From the NCBI RefSeq assembly GCF_007829835.1, contig NZ_VIWP01000003.1, positions 434,001 to 498,000 of the forward strand: a DNA stretch of 64,000 bases. Direction: 5' to 3'. This DNA comes from Neorhizobium alkalisoli. GTDB taxonomy: Bacteria; Pseudomonadota; Alphaproteobacteria; Rhizobiales; Rhizobiaceae. The position numbers and the translations under genes were made by a program. Every line of letters starts with the position of its first letter. The first letter of the stretch is position 1. The notes under the pieces are model-generated. The model was not told the origin of the DNA and did not search any database. It was given only the letters and a program-made list of their open reading frames with translations. Shown one piece after another: positions 9,205-18,783 of this stretch.

Positions 9205-10308
9205 ATGGGTTTCAAATGCGGTATCGTGGGCCTGCCGAATGTCGGCAAGTCCACGCTCTTTAATGCACTCACCAAGACGGCGGCGGCACAGGCGGCGAAC
9301 TATCCGTTCTGCACGATCGAGCCGAATACCGGCGAAGTGGCGGTTCCCGATCCACGCATGCAGCAGCTGGCGACGATTGCCGGCTCCAAGGAAATCATTC
9401 CGACCCGTATCTCCTTCGTCGATATCGCTGGCCTCGTGCGCGGCGCATCGAAGGGCGAAGGCCTCGGCAACAAGTTCCTGGCCAATATCCGCGAAGTCGA
9501 TGCCGTCGTGCACGTCCTGCGCTGCTTCGAAGACGACGACATCACCCATGTCGAAGGCCGCATCAACCCGGTCGGCGATGCCGAGACGATCGAGACCGAG
9601 CTGATGCTCGCCGACCTCGAAAGCCTGGAGCGGCGTGTCGAACAGACCCGCAAGCGCGCCACCGGCAAGGACAAGGAATCGGTTGCCCAGCTGCCGGTCA
9701 TGGAAGCCGTCATCAAGCTCCTGAACGAAGGCAAGCCGGCCCGTCTTCTCCTGAAGACGCTGGCGGCGGAAGAGATCGAGATCCTCAAGGGCCTCAACCT
9801 CCTCACCTCGCATCCGGTCCTCTACGTCTGCAACGTCGCCGAGGGCGATGCCGTCGACGGCAACGAGCACACGAAGGCGGTCGCCGAAATGGCGAAGGCG
9901 CAAGGCGCGGAATGCGTCATCATCTCGGCTGCGATCGAAGCCGAAGTAGCGCAGCTGCCGGAAGAAGAAGCTGCAGAATTCCTTTCGGCTCTCGGCCTCG
10001 AGGAAGCCGGTCTCGACCGCCTGATCCGCGCCGGTTACCACCTGCTCGACCTGATCACCTATTTCACGGTCGGCCCGAAGGAAACCCGCGCCTGGACCAT
10101 CCGCCGTGGCACCAAGGCACCGGCCGCAGCCGGCGTCATCCACACGGATTTCGAACGCGGCTTCATCCGCGCCTTCACCATCGGCTTTGACGACTACGTC
10201 GCCTTCAAGGGTGAAGTCGGCGCCAAGGAAGCCGGCAAGGGCCGCGACGAAGGCAAGGAATACGTCGTCCACGACGGCGACGTCATCCACTTCCGCTTCA
10301 ACACCTGA
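9205..10308 (+). CDS. ychF: Ribosome-binding ATPase YchF/EngD
   Basis: Obg-family P-loop NTPase that prefers ATP and associates with ribosomes. The 367-residue product begins MGFKCGIVGLPNVGKSTLFN (G1/Walker A), carries DIAGLVRGASKGEGLGNKFL (G3 and switch II with the catalytic-His-to-hydrophobic replacement typical of HAS-NTPases), a coiled-coil arm (~130-200) and the C-terminal TGS domain (LITYFTVGPKETRAWTIRRG). Length and motifs match full YchF. The two MaoC-type genes follow within 17 bases on the same strand, so they may be cotranscribed. Confidence 0.97.
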   Translation: MGFKCGIVGLPNVGKSTLFNALTKTAAAQAANYPFCTIEPNTGEVAVPDPRMQQLATIAGSKEIIPTRISFVDIAGLVRGASKGEGLGNKFLANIREVDAVVHVLRCFEDDDITHVEGRINPVGDAETIETELMLADLESLERRVEQTRKRATGKDKESVAQLPVMEAVIKLLNEGKPARLLLKTLAAEEIEILKGLNLLTSHPVLYVCNVAEGDAVDGNEHTKAVAEMAKAQGAECVIISAAIEAEVAQLPEEEAAEFLSALGLEEAGLDRLIRAGYHLLDLITYFTVGPKETRAWTIRRGTKAPAAAGVIHTDFERGFIRAFTIGFDDYVAFKGEVGAKEAGKGRDEGKEYVVHDGDVIHFRFNT

Positions 10309-10325
10309 TCGAAGACGGAAACGGC

Positions 10326-10808
10326 GTGAACGGCTGGGTCTATTATTTCGAGGATTTTGTCGAAGGCAGGGCTTTCCCGCTCGCCGAACGGCAGGTCCTT
10401 GCGGAAGAGATCGTCGAATTCGCATCGGAATTCGACCCCCAGTCCATGCACCTCTCGGAAGAAGGCGGCAAGGCCAGCATTCTCGGCGGCCTTTCGGCTT
10501 CCGGCTGGCACACTGCAAGCCTGTTCATGCGCATGATGTATGACGGCTGGCTGTCCCGCTCGGCCTCCGAAGGATCTCCCGGCATCGAGTTCATGGAATG
10601 GAAGAAGCCGGTCCTGGCCGGCGACACACTATCCGGCCGCTCGACGGTGATCGAGGCTCGCGCCTTGCGCTCCCGCCCCGGCATCGGCCTCGTCAAATTC
10701 CTGCACGAGGTGGAAAACCAAAACGGCGAGATCGTCATGCGCGGCGAAAACCCGATCATGATCCGCGTGCGCAATCCGGCCGAGGGTGCAGCCAAGGGGA
10801 CGGTATGA
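10326..10808 (+). CDS. MaoC-family dehydratase (first of pair)
   Basis: Hot-dog-fold protein of 160 residues related to R-specific enoyl-CoA hydratases. FDPQSMHLSEE supplies the Asp and His positions of the hydratase motif, followed by GLSASGWHTASLFMRM. Translation probably starts at GTG 10326, 17 bases after ychF. Its stop codon overlaps the ATG of a second MaoC gene (ATGA), so the two are coupled and may form a hetero-oligomer in which each subunit gives half of a double hot-dog unit. The actual acyl-CoA substrate is unknown. Confidence 0.86.
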   Translation: MNGWVYYFEDFVEGRAFPLAERQVLAEEIVEFASEFDPQSMHLSEEGGKASILGGLSASGWHTASLFMRMMYDGWLSRSASEGSPGIEFMEWKKPVLAGDTLSGRSTVIEARALRSRPGIGLVKFLHEVENQNGEIVMRGENPIMIRVRNPAEGAAKGTV

Positions 10809-11272
10809 GACTGATCGAACTCTCCTCCCCCGGCACACGGATCGAGACCGGCACGCTGCTCTTCACCGCCGAAGACATCATCCGTTTCGCGAAGAAATTC
10901 GACCCGCAGCCGTTTCACACGGATCCGGTCGCGGCCAAGGATTACGTCTTCGGCGCGCTCTGCGCTTCGGGCTGGCATACCTGCGCCGGCTGGATGAAGA
11001 TGTTTCTGGCCTATTGGGAAACCGAAGTGGCCAGACTGGAAAGCCAGGGCGTCACACCGCCAAAGCTCGGCCCTTCGCCCGGTTTCAAAAAACTGCAATG
11101 GCTGAAGCCCGTTTATGCCGGCGACAGCATCACCTATTCGGTGACACTCACCGACAGCCGCCCGCTCGCCTCGCGGCCCGGTACATTCATCAACATGATG
11201 ATCAATGACGGCGTCAACCAGCGCGGCGAAACCGTGATGCGCTACGAAGGCACCGTCCTCGAATTCGAGTGA
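10805..11272 (+). CDS. MaoC-family dehydratase (second of pair)
   Basis: Second hot-dog-fold hydratase-like protein, 155 residues from the ATG at 10805. FDPQPFHTDPVAAK and GALCASGWHTCAGWMKM parallel the first gene, showing the pair arose by duplication, and the Asp-His motif is kept in both. The ATGA overlap with the upstream gene means the longer frame that opens at 10598 is not the true start. The LESQGVTPPKLGPSPGFKKLQWLKPVYAGD stretch is typical of this family. Its substrate is not indicated by the neighbourhood. Confidence 0.86.
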   Translation: MRLIELSSPGTRIETGTLLFTAEDIIRFAKKFDPQPFHTDPVAAKDYVFGALCASGWHTCAGWMKMFLAYWETEVARLESQGVTPPKLGPSPGFKKLQWLKPVYAGDSITYSVTLTDSRPLASRPGTFINMMINDGVNQRGETVMRYEGTVLEFE

Positions 11273-11287
11273 ACGACCGCCCGCGTT

Positions 11288-11902
11288 TTAACGCGCAGCG
11301 ACGACCGCCACCCCTGCCCCGACCATGACGACACCACAGCTGCGATTGACCCGCCGAAGCACTTTTGGCCGACGCAGAGCCGTGCGGGCGCGGCTCGCCA
11401 GAAACACATGCCCACCGATCACCAATGCCTCCACCGCGACGATGACCGCGGCCAGAATGCCCGCCTGCCGGAAAGAAAGGTCGGCACCGACGACATTCGG
11501 CAGAAGTGCGATGTAAAAGAGCGGCATTTTCGGATTGCCGAGATTGAGCACGACACCCGTGGCAAAACTTGCGAGCAGTCCGCCACTGCCCCGCTCCGGT
11601 TTCACATCCACGGCCACAGGCTCCGCAAACCAGAGCTTTAGCCCCATCCAGACGAGATAAGCCGCACCGCCATAGCGCAGCACGGTCATCACGCTCCCCA
11701 TCTCGGCTGCAACGAGCGATAATCCGAAACATGCGAGAAACAGGAAGAACAGAATGCCGGTTACCGTGCCGGCGCCGTAAGCGATGCCGGAGGCTGCCCC
11801 GTGGCTCACAGTCCGCGCGACGATGGTGATATTATCCGGCCCGGGACTTGCGGCAAAAACAAGGAAGGCGGCAGCAAAGGCTGCGATCGTCGAAAATTCC
11901 AT
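11288..11902 (-). CDS. LysE/RhtB-family amino-acid exporter
   Basis: Inner-membrane exporter of 204 residues with about six hydrophobic segments. The N-terminal segment contains FAASPGPDN, the hallmark of the LysE/RhtB family, and GNPKMPLFYIALLP matches the conserved NPK motif after helix three. The start at 11902 is supported by GAGGGG four bases upstream and by normal family length; longer frames reaching 12040 add non-homologous residues. It lies downstream of apt on the same strand with an 85-base gap. The exported substrate (amino acid, homoserine-like compound or other) cannot be told. Confidence 0.88.
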   Translation of the reverse strand: MEFSTIAAFAAAFLVFAASPGPDNITIVARTVSHGAASGIAYGAGTVTGILFFLFLACFGLSLVAAEMGSVMTVLRYGGAAYLVWMGLKLWFAEPVAVDVKPERGSGGLLASFATGVVLNLGNPKMPLFYIALLPNVVGADLSFRQAGILAAVIVAVEALVIGGHVFLASRARTALRRPKVLRRVNRSCGVVMVGAGVAVVAAR

Positions 11903-11987
11903 CGGCCCCTCACCCATATGGAGAAGCGACAAGTCTAGCGGGTTCGCAGCGACCTGCAACCCGCCAGAATTGATGGGATGGGACCGA

Positions 11988-12527
11988 TCAGTGGCCGGAA
12001 AACTCGACCAGCGTACGTACCTCGACACCGAGCGCCTCAAGCTTCTTGCGGCCGCCGAGATCCGGCAGGTCGATGACGAAGCAGGCCGACACGATTTCCG
12101 CGCCGAGCTGACGCAGCAGCTTCACGGCACCTTCGGCCGTGCCGCCGGTGGCGATCAGATCGTCGGTCAGGATCACCTTTTCGCCGGGCTTGACGGCATC
12201 GACATGCACTTCCATCTCGTCGACGCCGTATTCCAGGCTATAGGCAACCCGCACCGTCTCATGCGGCAGCTTGCCCTTCTTGCGGATCGGCACGAAACCG
12301 GCCGAAAGCTGATGTGCCAGTGCACCGCCAAGAATGAAACCGCGCGCCTCGATACCCGCGATCTTGTCAACGCCGAGCCCCTGATAGGGATGCACGAGCT
12401 CATCCACCGCCGTGCGGAAGGCCGCGGCATCGCCGAGCAGCGTGGTGATGTCGCGAAACACGATGCCCGGCTTCGGGTAATCATAGATGGCGCGAATGGA
12501 GGCGGCGAGTTTTTCGTTGACTGGCAT
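11988..12527 (-). CDS. apt: Adenine phosphoribosyltransferase
   Basis: Purine-salvage enzyme converting adenine and PRPP to AMP. The 179-residue protein starts [14 protein letters not shown], carries [15 protein letters not shown], the substrate loop [11 protein letters not shown], and the PRPP-binding motif [14 protein letters not shown] near residue 125. Length matches bacterial Apt (about 180). The ATG at 12527 is chosen because everything upstream in frame is unlike Apt and crosses the petC terminator. It follows the petABC operon but is separated by that terminator, so it likely has its own promoter or depends on readthrough. Confidence 0.96.
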   Translation of the reverse strand: MPVNEKLAASIRAIYDYPKPGIVFRDITTLLGDAAAFRTAVDELVHPYQGLGVDKIAGIEARGFILGGALAHQLSAGFVPIRKKGKLPHETVRVAYSLEYGVDEMEVHVDAVKPGEKVILTDDLIATGGTAEGAVKLLRQLGAEIVSACFVIDLPDLGGRKKLEALGVEVRTLVEFSGH

Positions 12528-12590
12528 GATGGTCCGACTGGATTGAAAGATGAGGCCGCAACCTATCAAGCCTCGCCCACCAGCCCAACA

Positions 12591-12618
12591 AAAAAGGCGA
12601 CCGGAAGGCCGCCTTTTT
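12591..12618 (-). terminator. Terminator of the petABC operon
   Basis: On the minus strand a 9-bp stem (12610-12618 with 12591-12599) with a 10-base loop ends in a T-run, 22 bases after the petC stop. It separates petC from apt. Confidence 0.85.
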
Positions 12619-12640
12619 GATGCGTTGAACCTCAGGGAGC

Positions 12641-13531
12641 TCAATGCTCCTTGTTGGCATAAACCGACTTCTTCGTCAGGTAGATCAGCACGGTGAAGAT
12701 CAGCAGAAACACCATGACCATGAAGCCGGTGCGCTTGCGTTCTTCCAGATGCGGTTCCGCCGTCCACATCAGGAAGGCCGAAACGTCCCTGGCATACTGG
12801 TCGACCGTCTGCGGGCTGCCGTCGTCATAGGTGACCTGATCGTCATTGATCGGCTTCGGCATGGCGAGCGAGGAGGCGTTGGCGAAATAGGGGTTGTAGT
12901 GCCCCCCTTCCGGCACCTGCGTGCCCGCCGGCGGTTCCTCATATCCGGTCAGCAGCGAGTGGATATAGTCCGGTCCGCCTTCCTGATACTGCGTGAACAT
13001 GTCGAAGATGAACTGCGGAAAGCCGCGGGTGATGCCGCGTGCCTTGGCCAGCAGCGACATGTCCGGCGGTGCCGCCCCGTTATTGGCGGCAGCAGCGGCC
13101 TGCGCGTTCGGATAAGGCGACGGGAAATAGTCGGACGGGATGGCTGCCCGCTCGAACATCTCGCCTTCGTCGTTCGGTCCGTCCTGCACCTTGTAATTGG
13201 CGGCAAAGGCCTTCACCTGCGCGTCGGAATAACCGAGATCCTCCAGCGTCCGGAACGACACCAGACGCATGGAATGACAGGCGGAACAGACTTCCGCATA
13301 GACTTTCAGGCCGCGCTGAAGCTGCGTCTTGTCATAGTGCCCGAAGGGTCCGGAAAACGTCCATTTCTCGCTCTTCGGATGTTTGAGCGGGTAATGCGGC
13401 GTCTCGGCTTCGGCGTGCTGTGCTGCAGCCCCTGCCTTTTCCTCCTCCGCTCTGGCTTGCGGCGCCATGACGGCGCTGCAAAACCCTGCGACAAGAACCA
13501 GTGGCAGGAACCTTGCTGCAAGCTTCTTCAT
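12641..13531 (-). CDS. petC: Ubiquinol-cytochrome c reductase, cytochrome c1
   Basis: Haem c subunit of the bc1 complex, passing electrons from the Rieske protein to soluble cytochrome c in the periplasm. From the ATG at 13531 the 296-residue protein has a signal peptide ([20 protein letters not shown], cut after QARA), the haem motif CSACH near residue 85, the likely axial Met in [10 protein letters not shown], and one C-terminal membrane anchor (~263-283). AGAGG upstream supports the start; the longer frame to 13564 overlaps petB. Unlike Bradyrhizobium, where cytochromes b and c1 come from one fused gene, they are separate here. Confidence 0.96.
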   Translation of the reverse strand: MKKLAARFLPLVLVAGFCSAVMAPQARAEEEKAGAAAQHAEAETPHYPLKHPKSEKWTFSGPFGHYDKTQLQRGLKVYAEVCSACHSMRLVSFRTLEDLGYSDAQVKAFAANYKVQDGPNDEGEMFERAAIPSDYFPSPYPNAQAAAAANNGAAPPDMSLLAKARGITRGFPQFIFDMFTQYQEGGPDYIHSLLTGYEEPPAGTQVPEGGHYNPYFANASSLAMPKPINDDQVTYDDGSPQTVDQYARDVSAFLMWTAEPHLEERKRTGFMVMVFLLIFTVLIYLTKKSVYANKEH

Positions 13532-13560
13532 GATTGCGTTCCTCTCTCCCGCGCCGCTCA

Positions 13561-14874
13561 TCAATGCGCCTCCCCGTGTTCCTCATCGGCAACAGGAGCG
13601 CCGACGACCGGACGCGGACGCCTCGGACGATTCTTCTCCTCAAGAACCGCCTCCGTGATCGAATTGGGAATGCGTGTCGGCGTTTCGAACAGGCCGAGAA
13701 GCGGCATGATCACCAGGAAAAAGCCGAAATAATAGACCGTGCCGAGCTGCGACATCAGCGTGAACACGCCTTCCGCCGGCTGCGAGCCGAGCCAGCCGAG
13801 CAGGATCGCATTTGCCACGAACAGCCAGAAGAACAGCTTGTACCAGGGGCGGTAGACCGCCGAACGGACCTTCGACGTATCGAGCCAGGGCAGGAAGAAC
13901 AGGATGATGATCGAGCCGAACATCACCAGCACGCCGCCGAGCTTGGAATCGATCGGCCCGATGTTGAAGGTGATGGCGCGCAGCATCGCGTAGAACGGCA
14001 GGTAATACCATTCGGGCACGATATGGGCTGGTGTCTTCAGCGCATCGGCCGGAACGTAGTTATCCGGATGGCCGAGGAAATTCGGCATGTAGAAGATGAA
14101 CCAGGCGTAGAAGATCAGGAAGACCGAGACGCCGAGCGCATCCTTTAGCGTCGCATAGGGCGTAAACGCCACCGTATCCGTCTTGGTCTTCACCTCGATG
14201 CCGGTCGGGTTCGTCTGGCCGGTCACATGCAGCGCCCAGATATGCAGGACAACGACGCCGGCGATCATGAACGGCAGGAGATAATGCAGCGAGAAGAACC
14301 GGTTCAGCGTCGGCTGTTCAACGGCAAAGCCACCAAGCAGGAACTGCTGGATCCATTCGCCGACAAAAGGAAAGGCCGAGAAGAAGCCGGTGATGACGGT
14401 CGCGCCCCAGAAGGACATCTGCCCCCAGGGAAGCACATAGCCCATGAAGCCGGTCGCCATCATCAGAAGGTAGATGACGACGCCGAGAATCCAGAGGATT
14501 TCGCGCGGCGCCTTGTACGAGCCGTAATAAAGGCCGCGGGCGATATGCAGATAAACGGCGATGAAGAAAAACGATGCGCCGTTGGCATGCATGTAGCGCA
14601 GCAGCCAGCCATGATTGACGTCGCGCATGATCTTTTCGACGGAGTCGAAGGCAGCACCCGTCGATGCCACGTAATGCATGGCCAGCACGATGCCGGTGAC
14701 GATCTGCACGATCAGCATGACCGACAGCATGGCGCCGAACGTATAGGCGTAATTGAGATTGCGCGGCACCGGATAGGAAATGAAACTGTCATGGATGAGA
14801 CGCGGCAAAGGCAGCCGCGAATCGACCCATTTTTCAATACCGGTGGATGGCTGGTATGTGGAATGACCGCTCAT
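13561..14874 (-). CDS. petB: Ubiquinol-cytochrome c reductase, cytochrome b
   Basis: Membrane core of the bc1 complex with two haems b and both quinone sites. The 437-residue protein has eight predicted helices. Haem-ligand histidines lie in [25 protein letters not shown] and [10 protein letters not shown] regions, and the Qo-site PEWY motif occurs as [10 protein letters not shown]. The ATG at 14874 (MSGHSTYQ) follows GAGGGGG; the extra N-terminus of the longer frame overlaps petA and is unlike cytochrome b. It sits 14 bases after petA and 29 before petC, a single operon. Confidence 0.97.
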   Translation of the reverse strand: MSGHSTYQPSTGIEKWVDSRLPLPRLIHDSFISYPVPRNLNYAYTFGAMLSVMLIVQIVTGIVLAMHYVASTGAAFDSVEKIMRDVNHGWLLRYMHANGASFFFIAVYLHIARGLYYGSYKAPREILWILGVVIYLLMMATGFMGYVLPWGQMSFWGATVITGFFSAFPFVGEWIQQFLLGGFAVEQPTLNRFFSLHYLLPFMIAGVVVLHIWALHVTGQTNPTGIEVKTKTDTVAFTPYATLKDALGVSVFLIFYAWFIFYMPNFLGHPDNYVPADALKTPAHIVPEWYYLPFYAMLRAITFNIGPIDSKLGGVLVMFGSIIILFFLPWLDTSKVRSAVYRPWYKLFFWLFVANAILLGWLGSQPAEGVFTLMSQLGTVYYFGFFLVIMPLLGLFETPTRIPNSITEAVLEEKNRPRRPRPVVGAPVADEEHGEAH

Positions 14875-14888
14875 GATCGAATGCCCCC

Positions 14889-15467
14889 TCAGCCAATCTG
14901 GATCACAGTATCGGACGTAAACTTGAAGGCCGGGATCGCCAGATTCTGCGGCGCCGGGCCTTTTCGTATGCGGCCCGCCGTATCGTAGACGGAGCCATGA
15001 CAGGGACAGAACCACCCGTTATATTCGCCGGACTGGCCGAGCGGCACGCAGCCGAGATGGGTACAGGAGCCGATCATCACGATCCAGTTCTCCTTGCCCT
15101 GGCCGCCAGAACGGTCGGCACCGGTTGCCTGCGCATCGGCCGGCAGGTTGGCATTGCGCGCCACCGGATCTTTCAGCTGGTCGAGCGGCACGGCTGCCGC
15201 AGCCGTTACCTCTTCCGGCGTACGGTTGCGGATAAAGACGGGCTTGCCGCGCCATTTGACGGTCAGCGACATGCCGGGCTGCAGAGCCGCGACATTCACC
15301 TCGATCGAGGCCAAAGCCAGGGTCGATGCATCCGGCCGCATCTGGTCAATGAAGGGCCATGCCACCGAAACGGCACCGACGGCACCCGCCATCCCGGTCG
15401 TCAAATATAGAAAGTCACGGCGGGTGGGCTCGCCCACCGCCTCGCTATGCGTATCCTGCTCGCTCAC
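14889..15467 (-). CDS. petA: Ubiquinol-cytochrome c reductase, Rieske iron-sulfur subunit
   Basis: 2Fe-2S subunit that takes electrons from quinol at the Qo site. The 192-residue protein has a Tat-type N-terminus ([14 protein letters not shown]) serving as membrane anchor, and the cluster-binding boxes CTHLGC and CPCHGS. Start is GTG 15467, preceded by GAGAGGATG about ten bases away; an in-frame GTG at 15485 lacks a ribosome site. First gene of petABC. The twin-arginine motif fits folded export of Rieske proteins. Confidence 0.96.
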   Translation of the reverse strand: MSEQDTHSEAVGEPTRRDFLYLTTGMAGAVGAVSVAWPFIDQMRPDASTLALASIEVNVAALQPGMSLTVKWRGKPVFIRNRTPEEVTAAAAVPLDQLKDPVARNANLPADAQATGADRSGGQGKENWIVMIGSCTHLGCVPLGQSGEYNGWFCPCHGSVYDTAGRIRKGPAPQNLAIPAFKFTSDTVIQIG

Positions 15468-15844
15468 GTCTATCCATCCTCTCACGCTTTAGCGGGAAAA
15501 ACCCGCATCACTCCTCCGTGCGCATCGGATCCGGACATATTTCGGCCACAGAATCCCCTCGCATTCCGGCGCGTCCAATGCTTGATCGCAGATTAACTCC
15601 ACACTTGGCAAGTGCCTACACGGTACAATGTCGCGGCTTGCCCCACCCTGTTTCTCGCAGGCTCTGCCCCCGAAATGCCGCCGCACGGACACGACCGTAA
15701 AAGCCCTGGCAATTTGCTGCACTGCACGCAAAGCGCGTAAGCCCCAATTTGCGCCCCTTGCGCATGCGAAGCCGACACGTTGCAAGCGGACGGGCGGCAT
15801 GTTACGCCCTCGCTTCCCAGTGGCTGCCGGTTCGGAATATCTGA
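15468..15844. other. Intergenic region between petABC and an endonuclease-fold gene
   Basis: These 377 bases hold the divergent promoters of petABC and the gene at 15845. No coding frame here has a ribosome site or recognisable product. A 13-base palindrome at 15601-15613 is listed separately; nothing else stands out. Confidence 0.5.
15601..15613. promoter_or_regulatory. Palindrome upstream of petABC
   Basis: CACTTG-G-CAAGTG is perfectly symmetric and lies about 135 bases upstream of petA. It resembles a dimeric regulator site but does not match the FNR/FixK consensus (TTGAT-N4-ATCAA). Function unknown. Confidence 0.35.
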
Positions 15845-16783
15845 ATGAGACAGACGTTATCGGTTGCCATCTGCGTCATCGTGTCGCTTGTGGTTCTGGC
15901 CATTGCAACGCGTTACGTGCATCCGCACTGGATGCTGGCGACCCTGCATAGCCTGCAGTTGCATGCCGCACTCGCCTGTGTCGCAGCGATGCTTTTCGCA
16001 CTCATCCTGTCGCGCAATCTCTTGAGCTACGCGCTGCTCGCCGCTTCGCTGTTCCTGGTGGGCCACTCGCTCTATATCGGCCGCGAAGTGGCATCGTCTC
16101 CCACGGAAGCAGAGGCTGCAGGCCCAGGCTTCCGGCTGATGTCGTTCAACATCCTTTCGGAAAACTATGAAAACGGAGCAGCGATCGCCCAAGCGATCAT
16201 TGGCTCGGGCGCCGATATCGTCAACATCATGGAGGCCGAGCCGCTGCTCAATTCGCTGGGGCAGATCAGCGAAACCTATCCCTACAGGGTCGGCTGCGGC
16301 GTGATGGTCGATGATTGCGACCAGCTCATGCTGTCCAAAGTCCCCTTGCGAAACGCCACGGTGCGATCCTTAAGCGGCATATTCGACAACCGCTTCATCA
16401 TGGCCGAGGTGACGCTGCAGGGCCGCACGATCCATGTCGGTGGCATCCACACGACGAAGCCCTATTTCGACAATTTCCATACGCTGGAATTGATGCGGGC
16501 GGCGCTGGCGGTCACCGATACGGATGGTCCGCTCGTTCTGTCGGGTGATTTCAACGCATCGAGCCTGGCGCCGAACATGATCGGCTTCCTGCAATGGACA
16601 GACCTCAGGACGGCCGCCTGGGAACAGGCCACATGGCCGGTGCGCGCCGGAAAATTCGGCGTGCCGATCGACCATGTCTATGTGCGGGCGCCCCTCAAGA
16701 TCAGGACGCTGACACGCATGCCGGATGCGCTCGGCTCCAACCATGACGGCCTGATCGCCGACATCGTCATCACTGGGCGATAA
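15845..16783 (+). CDS. Membrane-anchored endonuclease/exonuclease/phosphatase-fold protein
   Basis: A 312-residue protein with three hydrophobic segments in the first ~85 residues followed by an EEP (DNase I-like) domain. Family signatures are visible: LMSFNILSENYE, DIVNIMEAEP (metal-binding Glu), GGIHTTKPY, LSGDFNASSLAP and GSNHDGLIADI (catalytic His/Asp). The domain probably faces the periplasm. EEP proteins cut nucleic acids or phosphoesters, including phospholipid head groups; the substrate here is unknown. Its last 14 bases overlap the end of the convergent ABC transporter gene. Confidence 0.84.
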   Translation: MRQTLSVAICVIVSLVVLAIATRYVHPHWMLATLHSLQLHAALACVAAMLFALILSRNLLSYALLAASLFLVGHSLYIGREVASSPTEAEAAGPGFRLMSFNILSENYENGAAIAQAIIGSGADIVNIMEAEPLLNSLGQISETYPYRVGCGVMVDDCDQLMLSKVPLRNATVRSLSGIFDNRFIMAEVTLQGRTIHVGGIHTTKPYFDNFHTLELMRAALAVTDTDGPLVLSGDFNASSLAPNMIGFLQWTDLRTAAWEQATWPVRAGKFGVPIDHVYVRAPLKIRTLTRMPDALGSNHDGLIADIVITGR

Positions 16784-18644
16784 GCTCTTCCTCGGCGCCG
16801 AGAAACCCGCCCGACTGCCGCGCCCAGAGTTCGGCATAAAGACCGCCCGCCTCGATCAGCTCGGCATGCGTGCCTTCCTCGATGATCGCGCCCTTGTCCA
16901 TCACGATCAGCCGATCGAGCGTCGCGATCGTCGACAGCCGGTGCGCGATGGCAAGCACAGTCTTGCCCTGCATCAGCCGCTCCAGATTGGACTGGATCGC
17001 CGCCTCGACTTCGGAATCAAGCGCCGACGTCGCCTCGTCGAGCACGAGGATCGGCGCATCCTTCAGCATGACCCGCGCAATCGCGATCCGCTGCCGCTGC
17101 CCTCCGGAGAGCTTGACACCACGCTCGCCCACATGCGCGTCAAAACCCTTGCGGCCGCGCTGGTCCTCCAGCGCCTGCACGAATGTATCGGCTTCCGCCT
17201 TGCGCACGGCATCGGTGAGCTGCGCATCCGTTGCATCCGGCCTACCGAACAGGATGTTGTCGCGGATCGAGCGGTGCAGCAGCGACGTATCCTGCGTGAC
17301 CATGCCGAGATTGGCGCGCAGCGACTCTTGAGTGACCTTGGAAATATCCTGCCCGTCGATCAGGATCCGGCCCGATTGCAGGTCGTAGAAGCGTAGGAGA
17401 AGATTGACCAGCGTCGACTTGCCCGCCCCCGACCGGCCGACAATACCGATCTTCTCGCCCGGCCGGATCGTCAATGACAGATCCCGGATGACGCCTGACG
17501 CCTTGCCGTAATGAAAGCCGATATGCTCGAAACGGATTTCCGGCCTTTCGACTTTCAGGACCGTAGCATTCGGCACATCGACAAGCCCGATCGGCTGCGA
17601 AATCAGCTCGGCCGCATTCTGCACGGTGCCGAAATTGCGCATGATGCCATTGAACTGCGTCATCAGCCGGCTGAGCAGGAAATTCAGGCGCAGAACCAGC
17701 GCCAGCGTGAAGGCGACCGCCCCGGAGGTAATGCGGCCGGAAAGCCAGAGATCGATACAGAGCGCCGCCATGCTGACGATCATCACGCCCGAGAGCAGCG
17801 CCATCGAGGCGCGCACACCAGTGATGAACCGCGTGAACATGATCAACGTCGTCTGATAGGTCTCGAACCCTTCGCGCATGTAGCGGTCATTGGCCTCGTC
17901 GCGCCCGAACAGTTTCAGCGTCTGGATATTGCTATAAGCATCGACCATGCGGCCGGACAGCATCGAGGCCGTCTCCGCCGTCTCGCGTGAATGGTAGCGG
18001 ATACGCGGCACGAAATAACGGGCGAGAAAGCCGAACACGACCACCCAGAGACAGACAAGCAGCCCCAGCCGCCAGTCGAGACCACCGACGAGCAGAAGCA
18101 TCGACACGGAATAGATGCAGACGAACCAGACGCTTTCCATCAGCGAGGTGACGAGATCACCCGCCGCCTGCCCGCCCGACCAGACCTTTGTGACGATGCG
18201 GCCGGAAAAATCGTTCTGGAAGAAGGACAGCGACTGCCGCGCCACGTGCATGTAGGACTGCCAGCGCATCAGGTTGTAAAAACCGGGCGTGATGATCTGC
18301 TGGTCGGTCAGCGCCGTCAGCAGCGTCACGACGAACCGCACGACGCCGATCAGCACCAGCATGCCGACCAGCTCGCCGCCATGTTGGGAAAGCAGCCCGG
18401 CCCATCCGTCACCCGGCTTCACCGTCGCCAGAATATCGACGAGCCGCCCGACGAACCAGAACAGCGCAGCCTCGATCGCCGCCGTGATGCCACCGAGCAC
18501 CAGCATGGCGATGAACGGCGCCTTGGCCTGGGAGATATAGAACCAGATGAAGGCAAACACGTTTTCGGGCGGCTTCAGGTCGCCCTGCCGCGCGAATGGT
18601 GAGATCCAGTTTTCGAAAATGCGGAACAGTGCGGTAATGCCCAT
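16770..18644 (-). CDS. ABC exporter, fused membrane and ATPase domains (copy 1)
   Basis: Half-transporter of 624 residues with an N-terminal six-helix membrane domain (~30-330) and a C-terminal ATPase. Walker A (GRSGAGKST), signature (LSGGQRQRIAI), Walker B (ILVLDEATSALDSE) and the switch histidine (AHRLSTIATL) are intact, so it should work as a homodimer or heterodimer. It is paralogous to the exporter at 21861-23714: the ATPase halves share long identical stretches and both start with short Trp/Phe-rich N-termini (FENWISPF versus FSWFERRINPY). The exported substrate is unknown; MsbA-like lipid or drug export is possible. Confidence 0.93.
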   Translation of the reverse strand: MGITALFRIFENWISPFARQGDLKPPENVFAFIWFYISQAKAPFIAMLVLGGITAAIEAALFWFVGRLVDILATVKPGDGWAGLLSQHGGELVGMLVLIGVVRFVVTLLTALTDQQIITPGFYNLMRWQSYMHVARQSLSFFQNDFSGRIVTKVWSGGQAAGDLVTSLMESVWFVCIYSVSMLLLVGGLDWRLGLLVCLWVVVFGFLARYFVPRIRYHSRETAETASMLSGRMVDAYSNIQTLKLFGRDEANDRYMREGFETYQTTLIMFTRFITGVRASMALLSGVMIVSMAALCIDLWLSGRITSGAVAFTLALVLRLNFLLSRLMTQFNGIMRNFGTVQNAAELISQPIGLVDVPNATVLKVERPEIRFEHIGFHYGKASGVIRDLSLTIRPGEKIGIVGRSGAGKSTLVNLLLRFYDLQSGRILIDGQDISKVTQESLRANLGMVTQDTSLLHRSIRDNILFGRPDATDAQLTDAVRKAEADTFVQALEDQRGRKGFDAHVGERGVKLSGGQRQRIAIARVMLKDAPILVLDEATSALDSEVEAAIQSNLERLMQGKTVLAIAHRLSTIATLDRLIVMDKGAIIEEGTHAELIEAGGLYAELWARQSGGFLGAEEELIAQ

Positions 18645-18783
18645 GCGACCGATATAGCGGCCTCACGGCAGGCGGCAAAGGCGGCGGAAGGTTATATTTC
18701 CGTAATGCAGCAAAATCCGCCGACCTCTATCGTCGAAGGCAAGGCAAGATGACGGCCACAGCCGCCATCTGCCGGGAGATCTG

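Noticed and set aside
9100..10518. Open frame of 472 codons on the minus strand
   Set aside because: Antisense to ychF and the first MaoC gene; no recognisable product.
15489..15800. 103-codon minus-strand frame before petA
   Set aside because: No ribosome site or family pattern; more likely promoter DNA.
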